A stretch of 64,000 nucleotides of DNA from Hyalella azteca (taxonomy: Eukaryota; Arthropoda; Malacostraca; Amphipoda; Hyalellidae): NCBI RefSeq assembly GCF_000764305.2, contig NW_025936455.1:146812-210811 (forward strand), in the 5' to 3' direction. Of this stretch, positions 47,561 to 59,614 are shown in pieces. Both the position numbers and the translations under genes were made by a program. Within the stretch, counting starts at the first letter, position 1. The number at the start of each line of letters is the position of its first letter. Under the pieces are notes generated by a model that ran no database searches, was not told where the DNA came from, and saw only the letters and a program-made list of their open reading frames with translations.

Positions 47561-50500
47561 TTTAATTTCTCCTCTCTTTTCTATTCGTTCATTATTTTCT
47601 TACTTTTTCACTTAGCAGAATAAAGCTAATCACGCTTGAGCGCTTATGCAATTTAACTTCTTTATGAAACGTCTTTGATCTGAATTGTTTAAGGTAATTG
47701 ATAATTTAACTGGCGAGACTTCAGTGGCGTGAGATGAAACGCACGTCATGAAACTGACCGAATTTTTGCGATTCGTGAATTATCCAAAGAGTAACAATAA
47801 ATAATTTCGCTAAAAATTTATGCCTGTGAATGATCGTAAACACTTTGAAAAAATATGAATTGTGCTATACACCGCAAATGAATTACTTCAACAAATTCTT
47901 CAGATCTTAGGAGGATATAAATATATAGTTAAAGGTAAATGAACTCATAATTTCGATGCTAAGTACACTATATTAATAGAGAAATTCGACATTTTAGGTA
48001 AACAATACGAATCGAAGTAAATGTTTTTCTAACATGTCTCACTATTCTCATGAGAACTTTGCTAAAGTGTGCATGACTAAAAAATATTCGTGATACAAAT
48101 TTTATATACTGTTTTCCCGGTAAAAAAATACCTACCTCTTACCTTATTTTCCATATAACACATAAATAATGGGAAATATAGGTCAAAATTCAAAACTTCT
48201 CCTGAGCTAAAAATATATGAATTTAGAGTGTCCAAAAAAATGACCTGATGCTAATAGGGTCGGAGAAAAAGAAGGGCGTGCGGGGTTCATGGCCGTGATG
48301 CGCGGAGGTAATATTTTCGCTGGTTTATGATGGGCATAAACCTTCAAAAGTAAAGTTTGGAGCCTAAAAAATGACACAATTTGTCGAAATATCATTGCTG
48401 GGAAATGCAGCTCCACACGTTTTACGTGCGCCTTGCTGCCTGGCGTTGCTTGACAGCAGTTTTGAATGCAGTAATATTGCTAGAGAAACACTCACTTTAA
48501 ATGCAAATAATCTCGCGCGCGGGCGTTTTCCAGGCACTTATGTGAGACCTTGGCTCTGCTTTAGTTATTTTGATGAGATTCACATAATATAAATTCTGTC
48601 TTTTACATTTATCCGAAAAATGTTTGATAAAAATTATGTTAAGCAGGTCAAGGCAATCTCTAAACTCACACTTACTCAGAAATTCAACTCGCATTTCTGA
48701 TTGAACGAATCTACAGGAAAATTTTCTATCAAATTTAATAATTCACTGCTCCAATTTGTAAATAAATTCAATTTGCAAGGGCTACTTTACTAATAAAAAC
48801 TTTAGGCCAATTTGAAATTGGTTTCTAGTCTTTTTTTATCTCACAGCCAATTTCCAAGCAAATGGATTCCTTGCATTCAATTTGCCATCTAGACGCTTGC
48901 TATCATATAGCCGCTTGCAATGTATAGCCACTTCTACGTCCGCGCTCTTTGGAAACCTGATGCATTGTTTATTTTTTCCATAGTAGCTCCTCTCCGAGCC
49001 CATGGCGCCAAGCGAACTTCTCATTGTTGAGTTAATGGGAAAAAGAAGTCTCTTGGCAAGCTTCGCCCTCTCCACAAGAACAAATTTCGGCGGCTGTGAG
49101 CCCTAGACCACTTCTTCCACATCCACGTTTCAACATCGCATAAAATCGCTGGAAAACCTTCGACTCCAACATGATTTCAACGTGAATTCCAGGGCTACTA
49201 TCTCAGTAGAATATGAACAAATGAATCATCAAGGTGAGAATTGAATTATTCTACCATCGTTTTATGACCAGGTTCAAAAATTTATTACTGAAATTCCTAG
49301 CAAAGATCATAAGTGATCGTGCTTCAAAGGCCGCTACTTTCAGCCGATATTGATCGAACCGTTCCGGTTATTGAAGTCTGGACGCGAGGCCCGGAGAGGC
49401 CGATATGGAAAGTCTGTCTACAGAGCCACGGACCTGCCGGCATGCCAAGCAGTTTACAAGACCGACTGGAATAAAGAGTGATATTTTATAAGAAATTGTG
49501 ATGTTCATGAATTGAGTTCGTCCTAAAATAGCGTTCAAAATATATTAAATGGCGACAACAACAACTATAATTAGAAAATTTTTTTGTTCAGGCACGGACA
49601 ATTTTAAACAAGCTTGCATATTCTTTAAATTAAATGCATATACATAACACAAATGTGCATGTATATTCATGATAAACATTCATCGCATAAAATTTGCCGG
49701 CATGCACGTTTCAGTCTCGTGAATTTTTGCGTGCTCAGAGAGTGCTCTTCAGAGTCATTTAGCAGAGGAATATAACGACTACCAGATGCAAGTGTTTGAT
49801 TAACTTTTCGTTCACCACCTTGTTCACCGTTGTCAGTTCACCTATTTTTCATTCTACGTACAAATATTAATGTAATATATTAGGATGTTATAAATGTTTA
49901 CGATGTTTATTTGTTATTGTTCTTACAAGGCGCATTTTTAACGTTTTGACATAAAAAACCAACAGTATGTTGGTTATGAAATGATGTATTCACTTAAAAG
50001 ACCATACTGTATTCAACTTTTCAATGTTATTCCCATTAATATTGAGGCATTTATCGTACCTTTTGACCAGCTTTTGTATGTCATCGTCAACGAAGCTTGC
50101 CGCATGCTTAAACAATTTCGTAAAGAACTCTGCTTCAGCCGGCAGGTAACTTTTCCGTTAAGAAAGAAATCGTGAATCGTTTGTTCTCTTTCACTTTGCA
50201 GTCAACTTTTTAAATCTGGTCATTGGTAATGACTGAATAATGATGAGAAACAAAATCCCATTTCGTTTCTCATCATGAATGTTTGAACGGCCATCTTTAA
50301 AGGCTCCAACTCATTTCCCCGCCATTCCATCACTCATACTATTTCATCATAAACTTTAATGATTTGGCAATGAATGTCAACTGATTTGAAGCTTTAAGCC
50401 CGGAGAAACCGCATTACAGCACGAACTTCTCGGACGGCCCAATTCTCAATAGGTGCATGGAGACTTTTTAAAATCACGTAAACAGATGTACACTAGATCG

Positions 50501-50654
50501 GGTGGTTCCGTAATGGCATATGTGGCGTCCCAACAGATGTAGTTACATGGCGCACAGGCGCTTATCGGAGGCCCCAACGCTGCGGCAGCGTAATTTAAAA
50601 ACGGTTGTTTCTCTAAAAAATATAACTCAGTACTCACAGCAGTGAGTGACCGAG
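47561..50654. other. Mostly non-coding stretch
   Basis: AT-rich, with a GC-richer patch at 49340-49470 (GGACGCGAGGCCCGGAGAGG) that has no frame or structure I recognise. The 71-codon minus frame at 50446-50661 abuts the hairpin element that follows and may belong to the same repeat. Confidence 0.4.
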
Positions 50655-50768
50655 AGCGCATTTTCTCGTCGACGAAAATTTGAGGTCACGGACGGACGGA
50701 CGGACAGACAGACAGACGAACATGGCGAGCACAATAGTGCATTTTTTCCATAAATGAGAAAATGCGCT
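50655..50768. repeat. Inverted-repeat element enclosing a GACG/GACA microsatellite
   Basis: AGCGCATTTTCTC (50655-50667) and GAGAAAATGCGCT (50756-50768) are perfect 13-bp inverted repeats. Between them lies TCACGGACGGACGGACGGAC running into AGACAGACAGACG, then ACATGGCGAGCACAATAGTG. This arrangement suggests a small dispersed element with an internal microsatellite, but I see no other copy in the window and no clear target duplication. Confidence 0.6.
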
Positions 50769-52160
50769 AAAAAACGTATGGTACACATTCATATATGTTG
50801 TTCAACCTTCATTATGGCATATGGTATTATTTAAGTTATTGAATTTCCAGTACCGCTTCGATTGCGTTGAACGTCCCGTGTCATATCTCACTGTGTGACA
50901 GCCATGTCAAAAACACACCCGTCGTGAGCGGCGCGCCGGAGGTTCGAGTCCATTTAAATGCATGACTGGCAACCGTGGTACGCCTCACCTAGCAGCTGCG
51001 CTCTGCTAGCCAGCGATGGTCAAATTCAATTCTTTCTTATAGCGGTCTTCGAGTTTCAGTTTCAGAAGAGCAAATAGATAAAATGTACATACGAACTTCA
51101 GTCATCGAGTTTTAATTGTCATTCTTTCCTCTCAGTTTCAGGAAAGGAAATGGATAAAATGTGCTATATATGATTTTTTCGTCTCACGTTGCTAAGATAC
51201 ATAAAAAGTTTCTGTATAAGTATTTTTTCATCTACAAATAATAAAATTTTTTCTTCAATTTTGTTTATTCGAAACAGAATTTGTTTTTGCCAAAAGAAAT
51301 AATCCTTTTTAGATTAAACAGTTACTTGTGTTTAGTTACTTAAAGACGAACATTTGTTTTCATCCATGTTCACGGAATTCTCATTGAAATTATAATTGTA
51401 AGTAATTAATCGTTAGTTTATGATATAATAATTATTCTAGTACCAGTTAATTTCTCAAGCTCACGGTAATTTAGATATGTACATTGTAATTGTTTATATC
51501 CTCGGTAATTATTTAAGTGCATGTAATTATTTCTGTACGTGCCAATTAATCACATTCTATAATTACTGGAGTGCACGTGACAATAATTTTTCTTACTTTA
51601 AGTACTTATATTCGCGCTCTGTGCATAATTAGTGTACTAAGTACAAAGTCTAGCTCACCAAAGTCTGGTGCACTGCAGGGGCTGAGCAAACCCAAGTTTA
51701 GATTCTGGTTGTTTTGCACAGTGTTTCTATTTGCATTTAATTAAACTAGCAAGTGCCTCTTTGTAATGAGCTAACACATCCTCTCACAAATCTCCACTCT
51801 GGGGTCTCTCAAGGAAAAGTTATAGAGGAAAAGTTAATATCCATGTTGCTGTCGCCATATTATAAATTCGTATTAATTAAAACTGCATTCTTGATTCTGA
51901 TGTAATTAAAATGATATTCGAATTACGATGCTCGTGCATGTGATTTAACATTCTCATTGATATTTAAGGCTTTAAAATTATAAAGAAAAAAGCTAAACGC
52001 GTTTTAATTTCTAAACTAATTAAAGAGAGAAATTGTCTTCATAATGTTACATGAAAGAAGAAAGAAAAGTTAACAATGATCAAGTCTTGGCTTAGTTGAC
52101 GTACGTTTTTGGGAAGCTTGTTGTTGAGAATTGATCGTTTAAGTTTATTAATCTGATTGA
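50769..52160. other. AT-rich non-coding stretch with loose GTAATT periodicity
   Basis: At 51370-51600 the motif GTAATT/CAATTA recurs every ~20-30 bp (for example CGGTAATTTAGATATGTACA, TGTAATTGTTTATATCCTCG, GTAATTATTTAAGTGCAT). This looks like a decayed satellite. A ~76-bp imperfect duplication around TCAGTTTCAG(A/G)A is at about 51055 and 51131. Confidence 0.4.
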
Positions 52161-52415
52161 GCAATATTTAATACATTTGGCAGTATATGATATTTTAAAA
52201 GAGGCCATATTTATTTAATTAATGCAATTGTTTTTTATTTCATAATACTATAATTGTTCGCTTAAATTATGTAACTTCGTAAAGTCTTTTAGTAATATTT
52301 ATTACATTTAGCAATTATTATTTTAAAAGAGGCCTTATTTGATTAATTAATGCAATTCTTTTATATTTCATTATACTATTGCTCTCTTAAATTATGCAAT
52401 TCTGAAAAGTTCGAA
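52161..52415. repeat. ~131-bp imperfect tandem duplication
   Basis: GCAATATTTAATACATTTGG at 52161 recurs as GTAATATTTATTACATTTAG at 52292. Both are followed by TATTTTAAAAGAGGCC, TTAATTAATGCAATT and CTTAAATTATG. Confidence 0.85.
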
Positions 52416-52585
52416 AATCTTGCTCACTAAGTTACGACGAAGGTTTCTCCCTCATTGTACCCTTGAAGCTGTGGACGTTCCGTTCAATGCAGGAACATCG
52501 ATAATTTTAGAACATAAAAAATTTTTCGTACTGAAATATCATCAAGTTAAATGAAAAGGACGTTTCGTTACAGGAAATGCGATTT

Positions 52586-52735
52586 CCGTTTCGGGCCGGT
52601 CCCTGGAAGTCGTAAGCGCTCTCGATAAACATTGGGGACCGAACAGCGTAGCCCAGCGAACTCACCGTTTCGGGCCGGTCACTGGAAGTCGTAAGCGCTT
52701 TCGATAAACATGCGGAACCGAACAGCGTAGCCCAG
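52586..52735. repeat. 79-bp GC-rich tandem duplication
   Basis: CCGTTTCGGGCCGGTC starts copies at 52586 and 52665. Both continue CTGGAAGTCGTAAGCGCT, CGATAAACAT and CGAACAGCGTAGCCCAG with few differences. It is a GC-rich island in AT-rich DNA of unknown nature; no frame is conserved (79 is not a multiple of three). Confidence 0.9.
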
Positions 52736-53798
52736 TAAACGCAGTGAGCCTTTTAACCTCGAACAGCATTTGGTAGTTGCGGAAGCTTCCACATGAAAGT
52801 ATTATGCCTCTACCAATATAAACAAATGAAATCATAGTTTATAGATTCACGGTTGTGCACATTGAATTTTGGTATTGGTACAACTGTTCAGTGCAGAAAT
52901 TTTCCAGTTTATTAAGCATTTCAGAGTATAAATTATGAGAAATTTATTACTAAATTTGTGCAGAGGTTGGGATTAAATCAATTTTAGGTGGAGTAAAATT
53001 TAGAAAGGTGGAAATAATCGTTGATCTAAATTCTGATGCAATAACATAATTATGTTCAGTCTCATGGAAGATGATGGCCTGCGAACTGTGTTAGGAGCTA
53101 ATAATAAAAACTGCCTTGGCTTGTTATAATAATTCTAGAATTTGCTTCTTCATAATGAGGAGAACCTCAATTTTTAACGCCTTAAATATTTGAATTGCGT
53201 CACAAAGAGTGCTCGTAAAAGGGGAAGTCATAATAAGTCGAGCGACATGAGGCTCGCTCCATCTTAATTTGTCGTCAAGGAGCGCACGAAGCAACTTTTA
53301 TACGGCAGAGATTTTGTTCACCACACCATCCTTGCTTAGACATTTTTAATGAGTTTTTTTACGAATTTTAATGAGAAAGTGTACAAGAAATCGACTTTAA
53401 ATATCCAGTAAAATTTATCCAATGCGTTAACTAGATAGAAAAGTACCAGAAGACAAATTATTTTCAAACGTTTCGCGATAAAATTACAAATGGGAGCCAA
53501 AATTCAATCATTACGATGATCATGACATAAACAATGAATTGTTGTCCTTTCAATAGCTGAAATATTATTCCAAGAGTACAAACAATCACATAATTCTATA
53601 ATGATACGATGTAAATGTTGTCGAAATGAACAAAATTTCCTCATCGTACCCAACACGGCAAAAAAATTTAAATGAACAAGACATCACTTGAAAAGAGTTC
53701 GAATTTCGACATCCGCCGGTCGTAAACATTTTTTTGTTGTTGCGAGCTCGTCGATAAAGACAGATGGTCGAAGATTGCGGATCCTGAAACACCCGATA
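52736..53798. other. AT-rich non-coding stretch
   Basis: Nothing recognised. Confidence 0.45.
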
Positions 53799-54420
53799 AT
53801 GGAGGTAATTACGATGGACAACGCATTGGATTGTCTTGCAGGACGGGATAAGGAGGCCAATCCTTTACGATGGACAACGCATAGGATTGACTTTTAGATC
53901 AGGACAAGGAGGCCAATCCTTTACGATGGACAACGCATTGTTTTGACTTTTAGATCAGGACAAGGAGGCCAATCCTTTACGATGGACAACGCATTGGATT
54001 GACTTCTAGGACGGGATAAGGATGCCAATCCTTTATGATGGACACCGCATTGGATTGTCTTTCAGGTCGGGATAAGGAGGCCAATCCTTTACGATGGACA
54101 ACACATTGGATTGTCTTTCAGGACGGGATAAGGAGGCCAATCCTTCACGATGGACAATGCATGTTATTGACTTTAGACTTTCAGATCAGGATAAGGAGGC
54201 CAATCCTTTACGATGGACAATGCATGTGATTGACTTTAGACTTTCAGATCAGGATAAGGAAGATGGACAACGCATTGGATTGACTTTCAGATCAGGATAA
54301 GGAGGACAATCCTTTACGATGGATAACGCATTGGATTGACTTTCAGATCAGGACAAGGAGGCCAATCCTATACGACTGTCTTTCAGGTTAAGATCCTTCA
54401 CGATAAGATCCTTCACGATC
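53799..54420. repeat. 56-bp tandem array, about 10 copies
   Basis: GGAGGCCAATCC-type starts are at 53852, 53908, 53964, 54020, 54076 and 54132, an exact 56-bp period. At 54195 there is a 63-bp step caused by an extra ACTTTAG. Further copies near 54249, 54300 and 54356 are partly deleted, and the first partial unit begins near 53799. Each unit carries AATCC, TTTACGATGGACAACGCATT and GGATT, which can fold into a weak hairpin. The short plus frames at 53688-54300 are repeat by-products. Confidence 0.95.
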
Positions 54421-54779
54421 GTCAGAGGAAGTGTTGAAAATTAATGAAATTATATGTTTATGACACTGGTTTTACTTGCAAAATAATCATATAAAATAAT
54501 CATGTTATTTGGACATATACGATTCAAGCATTGCTATGAAAATGTTAGGACTATATTTTGATTTTGATAGCTAAGCTTTGAAAATAATACAGATAGATAT
54601 AAATATTTCAAATACTATATTTCTTCCTCTAATGAAAATTTTAATTACTTATTTTGGATAAGGAATGTTTTGAAGATATTAGGACTACAATAATTTCTGA
54701 AGACATTTGTTGGTGGCAAGAAGGTTATTTTTGATAACCACTCTGGCACCACCTTATGCACGGGGTTAATAATGTTGAG

Positions 54780-55170
54780 TCATTCTAATATATAAAGTTA
54801 TTCTAGTTAAGAGGATCTAATATTGAAAAGTATTTTAGTTAAGTTATTTTAATATGCATGATTTTTTAGTATGGTTATTTTTAGTATACAACAATATTCT
54901 AATTAAGGTACATTAGCTCGAATTCAAAGTTATTTTAGTTAAATTATTCTTATATAGAACATTATTCATAGATGAGTTATTTTGACATTGATAATATTCT
55001 TATTATTTAGATATTCATTCTAAATAATTTATTCTTACATACGAGATTGTTTTAATTTAGGTACATTAATGAGTATTCATGTTTTTTCTAGTTAAGGCAA
55101 ATTTATATGCAGGGTTATTCTAGTTAAGTTATTCTGACATAGAACGTTATTCTAGATAATTATTTGTATA
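54780..55170. repeat. Decayed AT-rich minisatellite around GTTATTCTAGTTAAG
   Basis: GTTATTCTAGTTAAG or close variants (GTTATTTTAGTTAAAT, ACAATATTCTAATTAAGGT, GTTATTCTAGATAATT) recur at least ten times at irregular 20-40 bp spacing. The clearest are near 54799, 54930 and 55115. Confidence 0.65.
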
Positions 55171-55845
55171 GAAGGTTGTGGGAGAGCGCGGTCCGGAAGG
55201 TTCTTGTCTGACTCCAGGATACAAATGATCACACCGCCTGCTAGATTGTGCCCCGTTGAATTATAATAGAGAATTAAAAGGTGGGCTATCCGCGGCCGAT
55301 GGTTTTTCGGCCATGTTTCACCTACAATTTACATGCCTTCGAATTTACATAACATTGCCAAGGATTAATGTGAACAATTACTTTGCATACATTTAATACT
55401 GAAAAAAATGTATGATGTGAAAATAGTCGATTTTCTGGTGCAGAACGTTACTCTTTTCTTGAACTGTCGTATTTATATAGTTGAACAATCAGACGCTTCA
55501 AGGAAAAATAACCGATTTTCCGGTCAGACAAGGAGTTTTTAAAGCAGCAGTAAGGCTTGGTTCACAACATACCGCCGGGAACGCACCGGTCAAGGTCCAA
55601 GCCAATATTATTTAATGCATTCCTATAGAATCATTCATACCAGACGTGCAATGCACCTGTCATGCCAAGCACAGTCCAGACACGATCGAATCAAAAGATA
55701 TTTTCACCGAGACGTTATTACAGCTTTGCCAATTATTTTTCTACCGAGTATATCAAACTGCCAGCTCAACATATCAGATTTTAGCAAAAATACCAGATCA
55801 AAAATATCCATACCGGACCCCATTTTAACTTACCATATGGTGTAC

Positions 55846-55950
55846 GGCATGGTGTCCGGCATGGTGCCCGGCATGTTGTCCGGCATGGTGTCCGGCATGT
55901 TGTCCGGCATGGTGCCCGGCATGGTGCCCGGCATGGTGCCCGGCTTGGTG
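55846..55950. repeat. 12-bp tandem array (GGCATGGTGCCC), nearly 9 copies, cut by an N
   Basis: Units GGCATGGTGCCC, GGCATGGTGTCC and GGCATGTTGTCC repeat from 55846 to the N at 55951, and the last unit has GGCTTGGTG. As 12 is a multiple of three, a frame reads as GMVPGMVS repeats, but the flanks are not protein-like. The array is GC-rich against its surroundings. True length is unknown because of the gap. Confidence 0.95.
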
Positions 55951-55951
55951 N
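55951..55951. other. Assembly gap (single N)
   Basis: Right end of the 12-bp array. Confidence 0.9.
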
Positions 55952-58421
55952 AATTGCTGAGCGGATATGCGATGAAACTCACAATAAGACACGGATGAGG
56001 CTACAGGAAATTGGTTTTAGCTTTCTCTTTTACGTCGCTGTAGCGGCCAAGCCTCAAAGGATTTAATGCCGTACGAAAAATTTTGGCTCGCACAGGCTGA
56101 GATGGGTATTAGGAGAGTGAAATATATGACAATACTGTATAAATTCTAATTTTTAACAAATCGGTAAATTTTTTATGTTTAATTTACGTGCGATCTAGAT
56201 AATGAAATGTCATGAAGTCCTTATCAGAGGCCAACAAAACGTTTAGATAATTACAAAAGTAGGTATCGATTTATATTTGTTTATTGATTTTAATGTATAA
56301 AACGTTTAACGTTTGAAAAGATTTAGTTTCCCCCAACAAGAAGAGGCAGGCAGAGAAACAATTTAAAGTTCGCGTGTTTATTTTGGTGACACTCGAAACG
56401 ACTTTGCTGGAAAGAGAATTGCGTTTATAAATTGAGAGCAAAACTTCAGATTAAGTTTAATAGATTTGTTGCACAAGGACGCGGTTATGAATACCTGCAT
56501 TTGATTTATGCGAGTCGCCTTAAAACTCGCATAAAGATATGAACGTTAAAAATTCCGAAGTATTGGAAGGTAGATATGCAATTAATTAATCTTCTGAATA
56601 TTTCGGGGTTTAGATTTAAGAGAGAGGTTTTTGCTAAAATATCTATCTAGGTATTGTTAGATTCTTGGCTGAGGTTGGCTTTACGAAGACTGCGTCTATA
56701 TATGGCTTCGAAAATCTTTGTGCGCTGCACTAGATATTCGTTACGTATAATTGGCCAAGTTATGAATTAAACTGAGAACTTATTTTTTACGTTTGAAAAT
56801 CACGTTTATTTTCAGATATCTTAGTGACTGGACACCTCTATAACTGGGCACCAGTGATTACAATATATCTGCAATAAATCTTGTTAAATGAATAAATTCA
56901 AAATTAAACCTTACATGCTTTGCTTGTCACGTATACTCGTATGTCAAGCTTGTGTTCTAGGTATATTAGCTTTAGAGAACGCTGGTTATGATATCTTCTT
57001 CAATCAATTCTAGACACGCACGCAGCATCTAGATCACGAGACAGATGGCATCGCCCTATATCTCGCATTGTCATTCGAGATCCGCGCTGGACCTCTAATT
57101 CGCTGGCTTGCAGGGACGTTTTTTACGGGACCAATTGCCATCTCTTCCCTCATGAAGAACCTACGATACAGATCAGTTCGGGACAACTTCGTCCTGGCCT
57201 TTGAGACACAAAACTTTTAATGGACGAGGTTCCTCTCGCTGTCCGAGGATCTAACGTAAAAACAACCCACACAGAAAAGTAAGTGATCGCAACACGACCC
57301 ATGTCAAAGTACACTCAATAAATCCCTTTTATTTATTTGCTGAGAAAACCGTCGTTTAGTCAAGGTTTTTGTTCTGCTTAAATTCACAATATTTTATAGG
57401 TGCTTAAGCATAAATTTTTAATTGTGTGCTGAGAAAAATTTGATGCGAAAAAATTGTTTTCCTCATGCTGAGAGAGGACGCAAGCATAATCTTACAAAAA
57501 AAAAATTGTGTGGCTACAGAGGGATACTCATAATCAATGATTGGTCGATTCTTCTTCTGCTTTTTTTCCTCACAACTCGATTACGCGGAAATTAATCGAA
57601 ATTCCTTATTAAAAGTGACGTAAAGTACTCAATTGTTGCTATAACACAACTACTTTTGCAATAATTATTCTTATTATGAATTGATTGAATAATTTGAACT
57701 TTGAACTAGATCCGGTCGAGTTTAATGGGATAGCTCAAGAAAAAGAGTTTATCGAATTGACACAGCAGCCTCAAAGTTTTAGAAGCGGCGTTACCAGAAA
57801 CAGAAAAAAGTATCGAGTTAACATTTTAGAAACCGAAGAAAGGCAGAAGTTGTTTTATTTGAGAGCGTGAATTGGCTCTATAGTTCTTATAGAATAAATT
57901 ACTTTTCGTATTTAGATGTTAACCCGATACATTTTTGTTAAACAAACCATACAATGAGCTCGAACTGGATTATATCAACTTGAATATCAATATTTTTGCT
58001 AAGGGTTTTAAAGTAGAAATTAATGTACAAATCAAGAAATGACGCCGTCAAATTTACTCATGATATATTATAATTATTATATAAGATGTAACAGGTTTTT
58101 AATGTAATTGGATTTTAGACTTCAAGAAAATCGAAATGAAAGTCTCGTCAAATTGTTAATCCACGTACCAAGTTATCGATAAGTAAATATATTTTTAGTT
58201 AAGCTTTAGTTATGCCATTCTTTACAAATTAAAAAAAATTAACGCACGGTGATTTCTTATAATCTTTCCTAAGATTATTTACGAGGCTTTTTATGAAATT
58301 GCGCATTGGCATATTGTTTCAATTATACAACTTGGTGGGTTATTTAAAGAAGATTTTATCATTGTACCGCACAAAGGCGGACACCAGAGCTCGTAATTTT
58401 ATCATAGCTTGTTTGGCAAGA
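55952..58421. other. Non-coding stretch with one GC-richer open frame (57014-57220)
   Basis: Mostly AT-rich. At 57014-57220 the plus strand is open for 68 codons between TAG and TAA, with no ATG near its start. It reads DGIALYLALSFEIRAGPLIR, then WLAGTFFTGPIAISSLMKN, and ends VLAFETQNF. It has a hydrophobic segment and is GC-richer than its surroundings, but I recognise no family. There is no firm splice evidence, so I do not call it as a gene. Confidence 0.3.
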
Positions 58422-58785
58422 ACAACAACCAAAAGTTAACAAAAACTACAAGCAAATGAATTCGCACGCGATAACATGCGCAAAATTAAACCGATATCCT
58501 TTATTCAGTTTCCGTCATTCATTCAAGACTGAGGATATCATCAGGACCTGGCACTGATGTGGAGATAATGCCATGTCACTTTATTGAGGAAACTTCTATG
58601 GCAAAACAACAACCAGAAGTTAACATAATCTACAAACAAATGAATTCGCACGTGATAACATGCGCAAAATTAAACCGATATCCTTTATTCAGTTTCCTTC
58701 ATTAATTCATGAATGAAGATATCATCAGGACCTGGCGCTGATGTGGAGATAATTCCATGTCACTTTATTGAGGAAACTTGCGTCG
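58422..58785. repeat. 184-bp tandem duplication
   Basis: ACAACAACC starts copies at 58422 and 58606. They share GAATTCGCACG(C/T)GATAACATG, CGATATCCTTTATTCAG, GATATCATCAGGACCTGGC and CACTTTATTGAGGAAACTT, with a few percent differences. Copy 2 ends near 58785 and leads into unique sequence. Confidence 0.9.
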
Positions 58786-59249
58786 TCTAAACTCTCATAG
58801 ATCGATGCAGCAAGTTTGTCGCGGGTGTACAATGTATTTAGGCGTGTGTACTTCCAGCGCGGGAAACAGTCCATGCATGAGAAACTTGGACGCAGACTAA
58901 TAGCTGAACTTTCCCTAGCAATTTTTGGGTACCATTTCATTTAAAACTGAATAGAGGACTTTGCAATTACCACCAAGGACGAGCAACAAGAGAATTATTG
59001 AAATTTTGCTCATGTAAGCAAAAATAAGAAACTTTTGTAAATGCAGTAAAAATCAATAGTAATAAATCGCTTCAATTTATCACCTATATAACAAATGGGA
59101 TAAAATATTTAGAAGGATGATAGTTGTAATGCAGAATCGACTGCGTCATGTGGAGTCTATCATTAAGTGTAATTAAATTGTGGATGATGCTACAGCGAAC
59201 ACCCAACTGATGATTCGGGCATCGAGCGCCTCTAATGATAGACTGGCCA

Positions 59250-59480
59250 CACGCGACCTCAAGCCAGGCCTCTGGCAACTATGGCAACCCGGTGGCACCG
59301 CTGCAGACGCGTACAGTGGCAGCTATGGCACCCAGGCGTGGACAGGGAGCAGAAAGCAGGCATGTACAGTGGCAGCTACGAACTTAGAATGGCAGCCTAG
59401 CACGTACAGTGGCAGCCGAAAACGTGCAGTGGAGGCTATAAAAGCAATGCGGCAGCTCAAGAAGTACAACGGCGGCACAA
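59250..59480. repeat. Degenerate GC-rich repeat around GTACAGTGGCAGC
   Basis: CGTACAGTGGCAGCTATGG, TGTACAGTGGCAGCTACGA, CGTACAGTGGCAGCCGAAA and CGTGCAGTGGAGGCTATAA recur at about 30-60 bp spacing, with further weaker copies (AGTACAACGGCGGCAC, TGCAGTGGCTGTACAG). A plus frame of 133 codons (59180-59581) runs through it and could be a decayed coding or repeat sequence; I recognise no domain. Confidence 0.6.
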
Positions 59481-59570
59481 CAAATGCAGTGGCTGTACAG
59501 CTCCTATCGGAGAAGCAATTAGTTCAGGCTCATAGCGCATACCTGCTCAGCACTCGGTGTGTTTACGTTT

Positions 59571-59614
59571 ACGTTTACTAATAGAATTGAAATATCAATT
59601 CTATCAGTAAACGT
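59571..59614. repeat. Hairpin with 20-bp arms and 4-base loop
   Basis: ACGTTTACTAATAGAATTGA (59571-59590), AATA, then TCAATTCTATCAGTAAACGT (59595-59614). The arms pair with one mismatch. It directly follows the GTACAGTGGCAGC region. Confidence 0.9.

Noticed and set aside
50941..50951. tRNA gene or tRNA-derived SINE (B-box GGTTCGAGTCC)
   Set aside because: The B-box match is perfect, but I found no convincing A-box 30-60 bp upstream and no cloverleaf; the T-stem does not pair well.
55615..55998. 127-codon frame with GMVPGMVS repeats
   Set aside because: It is produced by a 12-bp array, crosses an N, and its flanks show no coding character.
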